64,000 nucleotides of DNA from Saccharomycopsis crataegensis (taxonomy: Eukaryota > Ascomycota > Saccharomycetes > Ascoideales > Saccharomycopsidaceae). A program made the position numbers and the translations under genes. Below are positions 1 through 9,843 of this stretch, piece by piece. The stretch lies in contig NW_027043820.1 in assembly GCF_037102585.1 (NCBI RefSeq), forward strand, positions 2,018,501 to 2,082,500. The letters are read 5' to 3'. Each line of letters begins with the position of its first letter. Positions within the stretch are counted from its first letter, which is position 1. The notes beneath the pieces are model-generated. The model was not told where the DNA came from and ran no database searches. It saw only the letters and a list, made by a program, of their open reading frames with translations.

Positions 1-126
1 TAATTTACTATTATTATTTTATTGATTTTTCTTAATTTGATTTATGGGTTTGTGTGTTATGGAAATCAAAGATGTGTGGTGCCATCTGAGATAAAACCAT
101 AGCACTGGTCTATTTGATTTTGTTAA

Positions 127-182
127 TTTTGATTTTGATTTTGATTTTGATTTTGATTTTGATTTTGATTTTGACTTTGAAT
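127..182. repeat. hexanucleotide microsatellite (TTTTGA)n
   Basis: About nine near-perfect copies of a 6-base unit (ATTTTG in one register) run head to tail and decay at the right end into GACTTTGAATTTGA. No coding function is apparent. Confidence 0.9.
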
Positions 183-351
183 TTGACAACATTCCACAAA
201 GGCTTCACATTATTATCTCTCACTAATAATTGAGGCAAAGAAATGGAATGTGAGTTAAAGTGTTCAGTTGGTATATTGATTTATGGAATCAGGATATGTG
301 TCTGGACTTAAAAAGTGTGTGGTGACACTTAAGACAGACCCATGGTACTGG

Positions 352-432
352 TTCTTATTTGATTTATTTGGTTTATTTGGTTTATTAGGTTTATTTGGTT
401 TATTTGGTTTATTTGGTTTACTTGGTTATTTT
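352..432. repeat. 9-bp tandem array TTTATTTGG
   Basis: About eight copies of TTTATTTGG or close variants (one reads TTTATTAGG). The array makes a 69-codon open frame of repeated Leu-Phe-Gly, which looks like a by-product of the repeat and not a gene. Confidence 0.85.
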
Positions 433-600
433 GACTTATTTGAATCATTTGGTCTATTTGATTATTTGAATTATTTTTTTACTTGGATCTAATCATTCTA
501 TTGATTTTTATTATTTTTATCTTTATTATCCCCCCAGAATTCTGATGGTCACTACATTGAAAATACTTAGTATTTGAGATATAGTGCCAAAACCCCTCAA

Positions 601-1158
601 CAAAGACCTCCATCTCAGTTCATGAAGCTCCTAGTGATGGGTAATTCACTAGTGACTTCATCTCATATTTTCACATTGCACCTTTTTTCCTTAATAATCT
701 TGATTGTTGAGTTTTTTACCGGTGATGTGATTAATTCTTAAAGCAAGGAGTGTGTGGTTGTGAGAAAGTTATAGTATTTTACTTATCTATTAGAAAGACC
801 GGCATGAAATGCCCGGCTTGCAAGTTATTTAGAACCTCTGTGACTCGTTAATATACAATTCATTCATTCATTCATGCCTTAACAAAGACCTCCACATCAG
901 TTCATGAAGCTCCTAGTGATGGGTGATTCACTAGCGACTTCATCTCATATTTTCACATTACACCTTTTTTCCTTAATAATCTTGATTGTTGAGTTTTTTA
1001 CCGGTGATGTGAGTAATCCTTAAAGCAAGGAGTGTGATGTTGTGAGAAAGTTATAGTTAGTTACTTTACCTACTAGAAAGACCGGCACAAAATTCCCGGC
1101 TTGCATGTTATTTAGAACCTCTCCCACTCGTTAATATACAATTCATTCCTTCATGCCG
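601..1158. repeat. tandem duplication, 282-bp unit, two copies
   Basis: Copy 1 spans about 601-882 and copy 2 about 883-1158, directly abutting. Both open with CAAAGACCTCCA and end in the same motif, CTCGTTAATATACAATTCATTC followed by TTCATGCC. They differ by scattered substitutions and small indels. Copy 1 carries a short inverted repeat near 801-820 (CCGGCAT with ATGCCCGG) that is weakened in copy 2. No coding potential is visible. Whether the unit is a dispersed repeat elsewhere in the genome cannot be told from this window. Confidence 0.85.
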
Positions 1159-2926
1159 TCATCAAAATAACCATCAGTATCATTCACTCTGCTATCTCTG
1201 TTGTAAATCGTATCATAAATTATTTTCTTCCATTTGTGGTTGTTAATGATGAAATCAATAATACTGGAGTACCTCAGTTGCTGGTATATAAATAAATTCT
1301 GATAAGAAAAGAAAAGCCTATCATCTAACTTAAAAGGAACTAGCAAATGTTTTGTGCAATGGTGAAACCATTTAATACTGTCTAAGTATAGGCACTGCCG
1401 CCAAACCGAACAAAGTTGGTCACATGCAAATCATCGCAAAAAAAAATATATCCATTTAGCAAAAGGTAACAATTTTTTTTTTTGAGCAAGTATGTGATTG
1501 TTATATGCCATCTTTTTTGTACTTCCAATCGATAACAAACTATAAAATGTGCATGCCTGCTACTTGTAACACTTGTGGTAAGTTATTAGTGTGTGTATGT
1601 TTCAGGTAATTTTGGCGTATGCTAACCATGCTTAACGTTATAGATAAAACCACTTGGAAAGGATGTGGTCTTCATGTCCCTTATGCCATGGACTCAATAC
1701 CAAAAAGTCAATGGTGTACTTGCAAATCTGCCGATGGCTCACTCTCAGAATATCCTCCAAAATTGGGTACAGGTATCGCTGGTTGAGGCATGCTTGAAAG
1801 AGAAATGAGATGATGAATTAGTTATGTGTTTGTATGAAGTTTTATGTTTGATATATAGTTTTTTTTATTTTGTCCATTTACAGTCAAAATATATAGTGAT
1901 TGGCAAAAAGTAGTAGTGCCTTTTTTTTTTTTTTTTCTAGTTTTTGCAAACTTCGCTGTTAAGCGTTAGTGACATGGCATTTATTAGCGGGATTGTAGAT
2001 CAATAGGTCTTAGCGTTGCATTAAACTCATAATTAATTTTCCTGAAACAGTAACTGCCCGAGAAAGCATATGAAACAAACTCAGAGATAGCTACAAAGGC
2101 ATGTGTACCAGTAGGAAGAGCCGCCACAAGGGATCAAAGCCTATTAGTGTATGAACCATTACATCCATCGCCCAAGTATGCCATTACGAGATTTGCCCAA
2201 TTCAACGCTAGAGAGTCACCTTTTACAGTTTTTTTTTGCTCTTTTATTTTCCAATACAGATAATGCAGTAGTGGATGTATAAATTCCATTTCGTTAGTAT
2301 CGGGAGGTTATAACCTGATCAAACATATCCATCATTGAACATTCTTTGTGTATGATTCTATCTTATATCAGCTTTTGGTTGAATTTTCTGGCGAATCATG
2401 CGCACACTCAAAAGGACGCTTTTCTACACAAAGAAAGACAAAACATCCCTAGGAGACCCAACACTTCAGTAGAAGAATGATATACGTTATAATACCTCTA
2501 TTACTATTCCTTTTGCGATAGATCATCGCCATCTTTAAAGGACTAAAAGGTTAAAACACTTCGTTAACCTTTATCATCTGAAACTGCAGGAGTGCGCGTC
2601 ATCATGCAGAAGACCCAAGACTGAGGACGTCTCCATCTATGGCGAAAACTTGGATTCTGTCCTGGTTCCATTAAAAAGTTTGAAAGCCCATCCTATGGCA
2701 TTTGTTTTATAAGCATCGATGGCCCCACCTATGGATCTTTTAAAATTTCCCAGAGTTTATTCACAGTCTTCGAAAACCCAACACATAACGTGAGAAGTAC
2801 TAATAAAAATTTAAGGAGGTCACACTACCTACCATATAACAAAAATAAAATATATCAACTTTAGTATTTCCTCTTCTCCCTTCTTCCTCAAAATTCTTCT
2901 GGTTTCCAAGAAAATATATAACTACA

Positions 2927-4066
2927 ATGTCTTATGCTTACACTAGTCCAGGAGCTCATTATTATAGCCTCCAGCCGGTTTCTTCACCTTCAGAACATTC
3001 TCTTTTCTCCGTCCATTCCTTATCTTCAAGCTCTTCGTCCATCATTTCACAGAATGAAAAAGCAGTATCTTCTACCCCCTCGTCAATAAATTCAAATCTT
3101 GGCTCAAAAATCAAGAAAGCGCTTTCACGAAGTAATTCTGTCAATAAAGATTTTGAACCAGTTACCAAAAAGATAATCTCTAATCCAGTTCCAATCACAA
3201 AGATTCCTGTCCGCAAAGGATCAGTGGATTTGAAGTATTTCAACCTTTATGATGACAATACTCTTAAAAACAACACAAATTATTATTTCCATCATGATAG
3301 ATCACATTCGGTCCCCGAAGCTCCACTTTTACAACATCAAAAACAGGCTTCCAGTGGCCAGAGTAGAAGCAAGTTGTTTGAGACACCACTTGAGCTGGAT
3401 GAAGATGACTTTTATTTCACAGAAACCTCAGGGAGTTCTCCATTTGACGTTATCTTCAACGAAAGAAGTACAAATTTTTGCTCAAAACCAATTGAAATGA
3501 GCTCTCCGGGGTCCTCGATTGATCTAGACGATACTCCGATTGCTCCTCTAAACATTCGTACCAACTCTAGTATAACGGAAGAAAGTGGGAATAATAAGCG
3601 AGCCAGTGCCGCTTCCACTATAAAACTCAATCGTCAACTGATAAACTACAGAAGTTCGAGAATTACGTTAAGCCATCTTCGTACCACCGCCTCATCATCG
3701 CCACGTTCTCTTGAGTTCTCGCTTTTCTCCCCAGCGAAGGACAATTTTGGAAACAATAGTACTGATATGTTACAGAGTGTGGAAAGGTCTTTGAACCGAT
3801 TAAATGGTCAAGTAGACAGTAAACGCAACAACAGAATTTCCATCCACAACAGCAATTTTTTTTCTTCTAAAAAGCTCAAAAATTTTGGGGATCTGACATT
3901 TAATAGATTGAAACAAAGAGGTGCCAGAGAGTCAATACAGATCAACACCTCTGAAGCGTACGAATTGGAGGGGTTATATGAAGCCCATGAATTAGCTAGT
4001 GACATCTTGAATAGAGTGGGACACCAACCTTTATTGGGATCGAGAATGATGACCTCATGGATTTGA
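2927..4066 (+). CDS. serine-rich protein of unknown function (379 aa)
   Basis: I do not recognise this gene. The protein is rich in Ser, Asn and basic residues and is probably mostly disordered. It has a poly-Ser run near residue 32 and many SP, TP and RxxS sites suited to phosphorylation. There is no signal peptide or membrane segment. The C-terminal 50 residues are more ordered-looking (EAYELEGLYEAHELASDILN, probably helical) and could be the conserved part. The ATG follows a pyrimidine-rich leader and an A-rich context, and the frame is clean for 1.1 kb, so it is very likely a real gene. A signalling or polarity role would be only a guess. Confidence 0.8.
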   Translation: MSYAYTSPGAHYYSLQPVSSPSEHSLFSVHSLSSSSSSIISQNEKAVSSTPSSINSNLGSKIKKALSRSNSVNKDFEPVTKKIISNPVPITKIPVRKGSVDLKYFNLYDDNTLKNNTNYYFHHDRSHSVPEAPLLQHQKQASSGQSRSKLFETPLELDEDDFYFTETSGSSPFDVIFNERSTNFCSKPIEMSSPGSSIDLDDTPIAPLNIRTNSSITEESGNNKRASAASTIKLNRQLINYRSSRITLSHLRTTASSSPRSLEFSLFSPAKDNFGNNSTDMLQSVERSLNRLNGQVDSKRNNRISIHNSNFFSSKKLKNFGDLTFNRLKQRGARESIQINTSEAYELEGLYEAHELASDILNRVGHQPLLGSRMMTSWI

Positions 4067-4534
4067 GTTAATACTATTTTTTATTTTTTATTTTTTCGTT
4101 TCAAGTTTATTGGTTTTGGTTCTTTTATCTTTTGATTTGAATGCTTTTTTTTTTTTTTTTGATTTGGTTTCGGATCTATTATTTCTAGAATTTTTTTTTT
4201 TTTGTCTACTCCCTCGTTGCAATACCCCTTTTATGATATATAATAATGACAGGCTACGATTTTCCTTATTTGATTCTTCACATTTTATCATGGAAGACAG
4301 TAATAATTCCCTGAAAGACACTAATTTGTGATTTGCCTCAGCGGTTGCGAGCAATGCCGGTGTTTACAAAAATTCATAAATATATGAAAAAATTCCCCCA
4401 TTTCAGCTTATTCAATCTTACGGCTCAATACACATTCGGCATTTGTTATCTTATTGGATATCCTGGGATATATCAGTGGTTTACAATTCTTGTTTTTCTT
4501 TTTTCAAATGAGGGAAAAAGAATATTAAGTAGCC
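4067..4534. other. intergenic, poly-T rich
   Basis: The 3' flank of the serine-rich gene and the promoter of the BRL1-like gene. It contains two long T-tracts near 4146-4160 and 4193-4203. Short frames on both strands here are low-complexity. No other feature is seen. Confidence 0.6.
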
Positions 4535-6211
4535 ATGGAAATAAATAACGATCTAACATGGCTTTCGCTAAATGAACCAAATGAACCAAACATTAGTGAT
4601 ATTTCCTTTGGTGCCCTAACTCTTGCTGAGGAAGAACTGGATCTCATAGATATAGATAGTATTGAGTATGATAATGATGAAGTGGTCAAGATGGATATTG
4701 ACTCAGATGAAGATTACGAACATCATGCGGGGAATCAGCGAATTAGAGAAATCAACCCAAACCAGACAATAAATGATGATCCATCAGTCCCAAAGAAAAA
4801 TATTTTCCAAAGCAAAAGCACAGATGAGAGTTACCGAGGGGTATCTATGTTTGGAAATATCATGGATAGCATTTCAAAGACTAGCAATGCAATTTTCTCT
4901 CCCACTAAACTCGGAACCAAACTTGCCAAAAAATCATTCATGAAAAGGGTCAAAGAAATGGAAGACGAAAAGACCGGGAAAAACAGAGACTCAATGAATT
5001 TTATGGACATGTCGCAGGACGATGACCTCCATTTCGATGATGACGTATACAGTGAAACCCCATTAAAGAACAAGAGTAATAGTATAAAAAGTGGCAGCTT
5101 TCCTGTAGCTTCAGGAAAAGGTATGAGAAAAAGATTTAGAGGGCTCAAACAAACGTCTAGAAGTTTCAACTACGGAAGAGGAATGAAGACGAGGAAAAGT
5201 ATGCTTTCTGAGGTCACAGGAGAAAAGGAAGCTCCAGTGGAAATTAGTGTGGAGGAGAACCTTGGAACTAGCAGTGATATGGAAGAACCTAATGATGATG
5301 ACTTCAGCACAGATGCTACTAAAGCCGATACTGAATTCGATATATTAATGGACCGAGCCTCTTCTCCTCAGAATGCCAATAATTCAGAGCAGAAACATAG
5401 ATCTGATTATTTCGCAACTCCAAAATACCAAAGTAATGCGGACTCACCATGGGGCAAGGGTCCAATACAATTGCAAATGCATTATCATTATCATAACGGT
5501 GGTGATACCCACAATAATGTCTTCAATTCCAATTCGACACCATTCAATTTATTCCAAAGCAGTACACCGTCAGTTAATCAATCTAATACCCAAAATATTA
5601 ATTCTGGCGATCTTAGAGCACAATTTTCAGAGAACCTTCCTTCGCCTTGGTCAAATAATATCCCAAAGAACTCGTCACCTTACCTTGTTTCATCATATCT
5701 TCAAATTTTGTTCAACGCAATTACAATGGCTGGAGTGGTTTACATTGGATTTTCTACAATCAACTCGATTCGTCTTGATATATCTACTAAATTGAAAGAG
5801 AAAGTGGCAACCATGGTGTTACAATCGGCTCTTTGTGCCCAAAAGTACCGTGAAAACAGATGTGATCCATCCACCATAGTCCCAGCCTTGGAAAAACAGT
5901 GTTTTGAATGGGAGAAATGCATGACGCGCAACCCACAATCTGGATCCTATTATGCTGCTGTAGGGGCCGAAACCTTGGGAGTACTTTTAAATAGCTTAGC
6001 TGAACCAATTGGTATGAAGGCGTTCTTATTATTCGGGTGTATCTTGTGTCTATGGCTATTTGGCAGTAATCTCTTTTTTGGATTTATCCGAGGCAAAGCC
6101 TATTACCACAATGAGCCGACACCAGCATTGACTTATGAATCGGCCGCCCCGTTGCCAACAATAAAGGTAAATGGGGAGCCAGCGAAGCAATTAGTTCTCA
6201 AAGAAGACTAG
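4535..6211 (+). CDS. BRL1: Brl1/Brr6-family nuclear envelope protein
   Basis: An integral inner-nuclear-membrane/ER protein of the Brl1-Brr6 family, which in yeast supports nuclear pore complex assembly and membrane lipid homeostasis. The long N-terminal half is acidic and disordered, as in Brl1 and unlike the short Brr6. The conserved C-terminal domain (about residues 385-530) has a membrane segment around YLQILFNAITMAGVVYIG, then a lumenal loop with the four hallmark cysteines (LCAQKYRENRC and QCFEWEKC). A second membrane segment follows (MKAFLLFGCILCLWLFG). The order TM, Cys loop, TM is diagnostic. Length (558 aa) is somewhat above S. cerevisiae Brl1. Whether this yeast has a separate Brr6 cannot be seen here. 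Confidence 0.9.
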   Translation: MEINNDLTWLSLNEPNEPNISDISFGALTLAEEELDLIDIDSIEYDNDEVVKMDIDSDEDYEHHAGNQRIREINPNQTINDDPSVPKKNIFQSKSTDESYRGVSMFGNIMDSISKTSNAIFSPTKLGTKLAKKSFMKRVKEMEDEKTGKNRDSMNFMDMSQDDDLHFDDDVYSETPLKNKSNSIKSGSFPVASGKGMRKRFRGLKQTSRSFNYGRGMKTRKSMLSEVTGEKEAPVEISVEENLGTSSDMEEPNDDDFSTDATKADTEFDILMDRASSPQNANNSEQKHRSDYFATPKYQSNADSPWGKGPIQLQMHYHYHNGGDTHNNVFNSNSTPFNLFQSSTPSVNQSNTQNINSGDLRAQFSENLPSPWSNNIPKNSSPYLVSSYLQILFNAITMAGVVYIGFSTINSIRLDISTKLKEKVATMVLQSALCAQKYRENRCDPSTIVPALEKQCFEWEKCMTRNPQSGSYYAAVGAETLGVLLNSLAEPIGMKAFLLFGCILCLWLFGSNLFFGFIRGKAYYHNEPTPALTYESAAPLPTIKVNGEPAKQLVLKED

Positions 6212-6447
6212 ATTCCATTTTTTAGATATCGCCTAATATCCTTCTATCGAATCCATGGGATATTATTAACTAATGAAAACGTTCTTTTTGCCTGCAATAT
6301 GCGCATTTTGTGTAGCCTCTTTCTGCGGTAAAAAAAAGAAAAAAAAATACATAACTAGAAAAAAATTCCATGGAAAAATTAATAGTCATATTGATTCTAT
6401 CATCCATCATCAAAAACCCCAAACAATCACAAAGGTAGAAATTTTCG

Positions 6448-7419
6448 ATGTCGTCTTCCGTTGCCGCCGTCAAAAAAGCTGTTGCGGGATCGCCCATGAA
6501 AAGGGCCACAACGTTCGCCATTCTTCAACAGATGGTTGGTCTGCTTGCGGGAAAGAACAGCATTGGGAAATTTATCCAATACCTACTCAAGTTTCTCCTC
6601 TATTATTCTGCATCCTTCCAAAATTCTTTCTTATCAAAGAACAAATCCAAAATTTCTCAGCTTGAGGTGCTTTCGGTGGTCAATTCTTTAAAGTCAGGTA
6701 ACAATAACGTTAGCGGAGCCAGCGCCGTGCTCCAACAATGGTTAGCGCTTTTGGTTTCTAACCCCATCTTCACCATCAATTACGCAAAATACCATGTTTT
6801 CAAAACACAAATTGATAGCCTTGAAGGTTGCGCTAATGGTCTTTCGCTATTCCGCCAAACTTTGAGATTCGGGAAGACCCCATTCCGGTTAACGAACTGG
6901 TGCGCTTCTATAACCCAGCACTTGCAACAGCGAGAATACGGGTACTTTACCACTGATGATTTCGCCGTCGATACCATTGATTTGACTTATGGGATCGTCG
7001 ATGAACTAGGGTTGTTGTTCAAGTTAAAGTACTATAATGCCAACAAGCAACCAAGGTTCAAGAGAGTTGTAGCAAAGCTCGACGAAATCATCTGGATGGC
7101 CGATATCGTTTATCAATTGAAGATGCAATGGCAAAAATTGCAAAAATTGAAGGCAATTAAGTATGATCTTGTTAGCAAAGGCCCCGAAGATGAAAAGATT
7201 TCTGTGGATGTATACGTCCAGAAAGTCAACCAAGTCAATCACGATATTGAAGTAACTCAATTGGCTCTTGCTAAGTCCTGTTGTGACTTTGGATTTGATG
7301 CCATAGATTTGTTCAGTTTGGGCATTAGTAAATATATTTATTATTTGCTCGGCGTGGGATCAGGGTTCTTCAATACTGCAAAGACCTGGAAGGCCACTAA
7401 AAGAGAATTGGAAAAATAA
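6448..7419 (+). CDS. PEX11-family peroxisomal membrane protein
   Basis: The PEX11 family (Pex11, Pex25, Pex27) elongates and divides peroxisomal membranes. The typical N-terminal amphipathic helix region is visible at about residues 25-50 (LLAGKNSIGKFIQYLLKFLL, then YYSAS). The middle has hydrophobic and Arg-containing helices (SLFRQTLRFGKTPFRLTNW). The C-terminus ends in a membrane-associated stretch (FDAIDLFSLGISKYIYYLLG) followed by a basic tail. The 323-aa length is longer than classic Pex11 and could fit a Pex25-like or Pex11C-like paralog. The gene lies 236 bp downstream of the BRL1-like gene on the same strand. The ATG at 6448 is the first in frame. Confidence 0.85.
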   Translation: MSSSVAAVKKAVAGSPMKRATTFAILQQMVGLLAGKNSIGKFIQYLLKFLLYYSASFQNSFLSKNKSKISQLEVLSVVNSLKSGNNNVSGASAVLQQWLALLVSNPIFTINYAKYHVFKTQIDSLEGCANGLSLFRQTLRFGKTPFRLTNWCASITQHLQQREYGYFTTDDFAVDTIDLTYGIVDELGLLFKLKYYNANKQPRFKRVVAKLDEIIWMADIVYQLKMQWQKLQKLKAIKYDLVSKGPEDEKISVDVYVQKVNQVNHDIEVTQLALAKSCCDFGFDAIDLFSLGISKYIYYLLGVGSGFFNTAKTWKATKRELEK

Positions 7420-7809
7420 ATATAACTCCAGATCTTCTGAAAATTAATTGTGTATACTAACATCGAATATATTTATCTTAATAGATTATCTTTTTCCTTT
7501 CATAAACATAGACAGATACTTCTACAAAATAATTATTGAATATGAAACTTCATCATTTCTAATTAAATACACAACTAATAGTGAAACCTAAAACATAAAA
7601 ATAATACTCAATGACATAATAACCAACCATTAAAATAACAAATAAAGAGTAAAAAAGTAAAAAATAACGTGAAAATAAGGATATGAGGATATAAAACATT
7701 GAAACGAAGAAAGGAACGTTGCAGGGAACAAAAACTAAAAAAAAAAGGAAAAATTACGAACAAAAATGTTGTATACACGTGAGTAAAGTTGACAACACTG
7801 AGGCTTGAA
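7420..7809. other. convergent 3' intergenic
   Basis: An AT-rich spacer between two convergent genes (the PEX11-family gene and the TPR gene). It contains A-rich and TATATA-like polyadenylation-type sequence. Nothing else is seen. Confidence 0.6.
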
Positions 7810-9843
7810 CTAAATGTATTCCCTTGGACGTTCTGTTGGGTGTGGGAATTGCGCATATTGACCACCAGGGCGAATTTGTGGTGCACCAACAGGATTTATT
7901 GGTGGAACTGCTTTACCTTGTCCATAATGGTATTGAGGCGCCTGGCCATTAGCAGGAATCCCACTACTAGGTGAAAGTATAGACACCACTGGCCTAGAAA
8001 GTGGTGTGGATTGTCCTTCACGGTTTACTGGTGCAATATATTGCCCTTGATAGCCTGGTACTTGATGATGAGGCGAAAATTGTTGTTGATAACCAACTTG
8101 TTGACGTGGTGAGAATTGTTGAGGCGAAGGTCCTGGAGGACCAGGGGCTGCAGAAGCTACCAGAGGAGCTTGTGGGGCTACGGATGTTCCATTAGCTGCT
8201 CCAACTGGAGGTGGAGGGCCGCGCTGGAAATGGAGACTCGACTGTTGTTGCATTGGAGGAGCTTGGGGTAATGGCTGTGCTTGTTGCTCAATTTGTTGCT
8301 GCTGAACATTTTGACGGTTCATTAATTCGATACGCTCGTCAGGAGACATGATAGTTAAATCACGAAGTAATTGAAGAGGTGGCTCTGGTGGTTGTTGAAG
8401 CTTTGGAACTGGAGCTTCACCTCTAGCAGCAGCTAAAAGAGCATGCGAGCGTTGTTCTAATTGAGCATTTGTACGCATATCACCTGCTAATCTAGCGAAT
8501 TCTGCAGCTCTAGTACAAGCATTGGCAGCATCACTAAATTGTTTATCGCAACGCTCATAGACACAGTCCAATCCTTTCCATGTAACTACTGCCGTAGCAT
8601 AACCAACGATTTCTTCCTTCAATTTGGCCGCTTTAGAATAAGCAGCCAAAGAATCTCTAAGTTGACCCAAACGTAAATACAAGGCACCAACAGATAGCCA
8701 AGGAAAAGCTGAAGCCGGGGCTCTGCTAAGAGCAACATGTAAAGCTTCATAAGCATTAGAAGGGTCCTCAACTGCAGCGTACGCACAGCCAAGCAAATAA
8801 TATGGTAGGAAATCACCCTCTTTATTATCCCAATGGTCATCAGTCTTTTGAATAACTACTTGCAATAACTGGGCAGCTTTAACTGCATTCTCAACAGTTG
8901 GCTGAATAAGCAAAAGATACGCTTCAGTAATCAACAAGCGGGGATAAAGACCCAATACTTTTTCTGCAGTATCACATATTTGCATAGCCCCTTGAATATC
9001 ACCATTGGCTTCTTTAGTAACTGCCAAGGCACACCATGTGCAAGATAGTTCATATTTTTGAGCTTCATCCGGTAAAGGTAAAGCAAGTGTATTAGAGAGC
9101 TCCAAAGCGGCACCATCTAAATTGCCTTCCGAAAATGCAATGGCTGCCAATTCAGAATGACATTGTCTGGTGATGGCAGCAGCTTCTAATGAGAGTGGCT
9201 TCATGGTTCTATCCAAAGCACTTCTAAAAGCGTTAACTGCCATATTTTTTGATTGAGCACCTGCTCTAGCCCCCATTCTAATCAAAGCTTTACCTTCCAT
9301 CAACCATACTTCTGGGTCTGTAATACTCATCAGCAAAATATGTTCTAAAGTGGCGTGTGCCTGATCATAAAATCCCTTGAGTGCCTGGCAATGCGCCAAT
9401 TCTTTGAGAATTAAAGGATCAGAACCGAGAGAGGGATACATCCTTATCGCATCATTCAAGATATTAAGGGCGTTTTCAACTCCACGGTCCCCTTTTGTTT
9501 TCATGTCATCCTCACGGTAAGTCGCGGAAATTGTGCTCAATGCCAACGCGTTGGCCGGATTTTTATCAAGCGCCGACTGACACGAACGGAACGCCAATTC
9601 AAGGTGACCAATCGATAGGGCACATTTCGCACAGGCAGCCCACGTATCCGAAGTCTCGGGATCCACTGGATGGACAGGATAGAGAGGTTGTTGATGTTGC
9701 TGTTGTGGTAGAGGCGCTAGAGCCGCTGGATGTGGCGGTTGTGCTGGATGTTGTTCCATTGGGTTAGGAGTTCCAAGGTCCTGACGCTTTATTCTGGGTT
9801 GCTGAGAAATTGGTGATTCAAGTTTTCTATGTTTTTGCGGCAT
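7810..9843 (-). CDS. divergent Ssn6/Cyc8-like TPR corepressor
   Basis: A 677-aa TPR protein with the Cyc8 (Ssn6) architecture. A short Gln/Pro-rich head (to about residue 60) is followed by TPR-type helical repeats (about 65-470), then a Gln/Pro/Ala-rich tail. The last repeats match the end of the Ssn6 TPR array in arrangement: FPWLSVGALYLRLGQLRDSL, then an extended repeat with VYERCDKQFSDAANACTRAA, the place where Ssn6 has a similar cysteine and Gln-Leu-Ser-Asp. The rest of the array is far more diverged than expected for true Cyc8, whose TPRs are strongly conserved in yeasts, so I infer a paralog. Ssn6 with Tup1 represses transcription when recruited by DNA-binding proteins. The upstream region is unusually long (about 3.8 kb), typical of a regulated regulator gene. 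Another TPR scaffold remains possible. Confidence 0.7.
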   Translation of the reverse strand: MPQKHRKLESPISQQPRIKRQDLGTPNPMEQHPAQPPHPAALAPLPQQQHQQPLYPVHPVDPETSDTWAACAKCALSIGHLELAFRSCQSALDKNPANALALSTISATYREDDMKTKGDRGVENALNILNDAIRMYPSLGSDPLILKELAHCQALKGFYDQAHATLEHILLMSITDPEVWLMEGKALIRMGARAGAQSKNMAVNAFRSALDRTMKPLSLEAAAITRQCHSELAAIAFSEGNLDGAALELSNTLALPLPDEAQKYELSCTWCALAVTKEANGDIQGAMQICDTAEKVLGLYPRLLITEAYLLLIQPTVENAVKAAQLLQVVIQKTDDHWDNKEGDFLPYYLLGCAYAAVEDPSNAYEALHVALSRAPASAFPWLSVGALYLRLGQLRDSLAAYSKAAKLKEEIVGYATAVVTWKGLDCVYERCDKQFSDAANACTRAAEFARLAGDMRTNAQLEQRSHALLAAARGEAPVPKLQQPPEPPLQLLRDLTIMSPDERIELMNRQNVQQQQIEQQAQPLPQAPPMQQQSSLHFQRGPPPPVGAANGTSVAPQAPLVASAAPGPPGPSPQQFSPRQQVGYQQQFSPHHQVPGYQGQYIAPVNREGQSTPLSRPVVSILSPSSGIPANGQAPQYHYGQGKAVPPINPVGAPQIRPGGQYAQFPHPTERPREYI

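Larger units (their letters stand above)
1..2926. other. gene-poor intergenic region with simple repeats
   Basis: No convincing coding region is seen. Open frames here are short, low in complexity or lack an ATG. The stretch holds two short tandem arrays near its left end, a 282-bp tandem duplication (601-1158) and several poly-T/poly-A tracts. The last few hundred bases before 2927 are pyrimidine-rich, as expected of a yeast promoter and leader. Confidence 0.6.

Noticed and set aside
283-492. 69-codon plus-strand frame of repeated Leu-Phe-Gly
   Set aside because: It is a direct product of the TTTATTTGG tandem array, with no signal or conserved feature.
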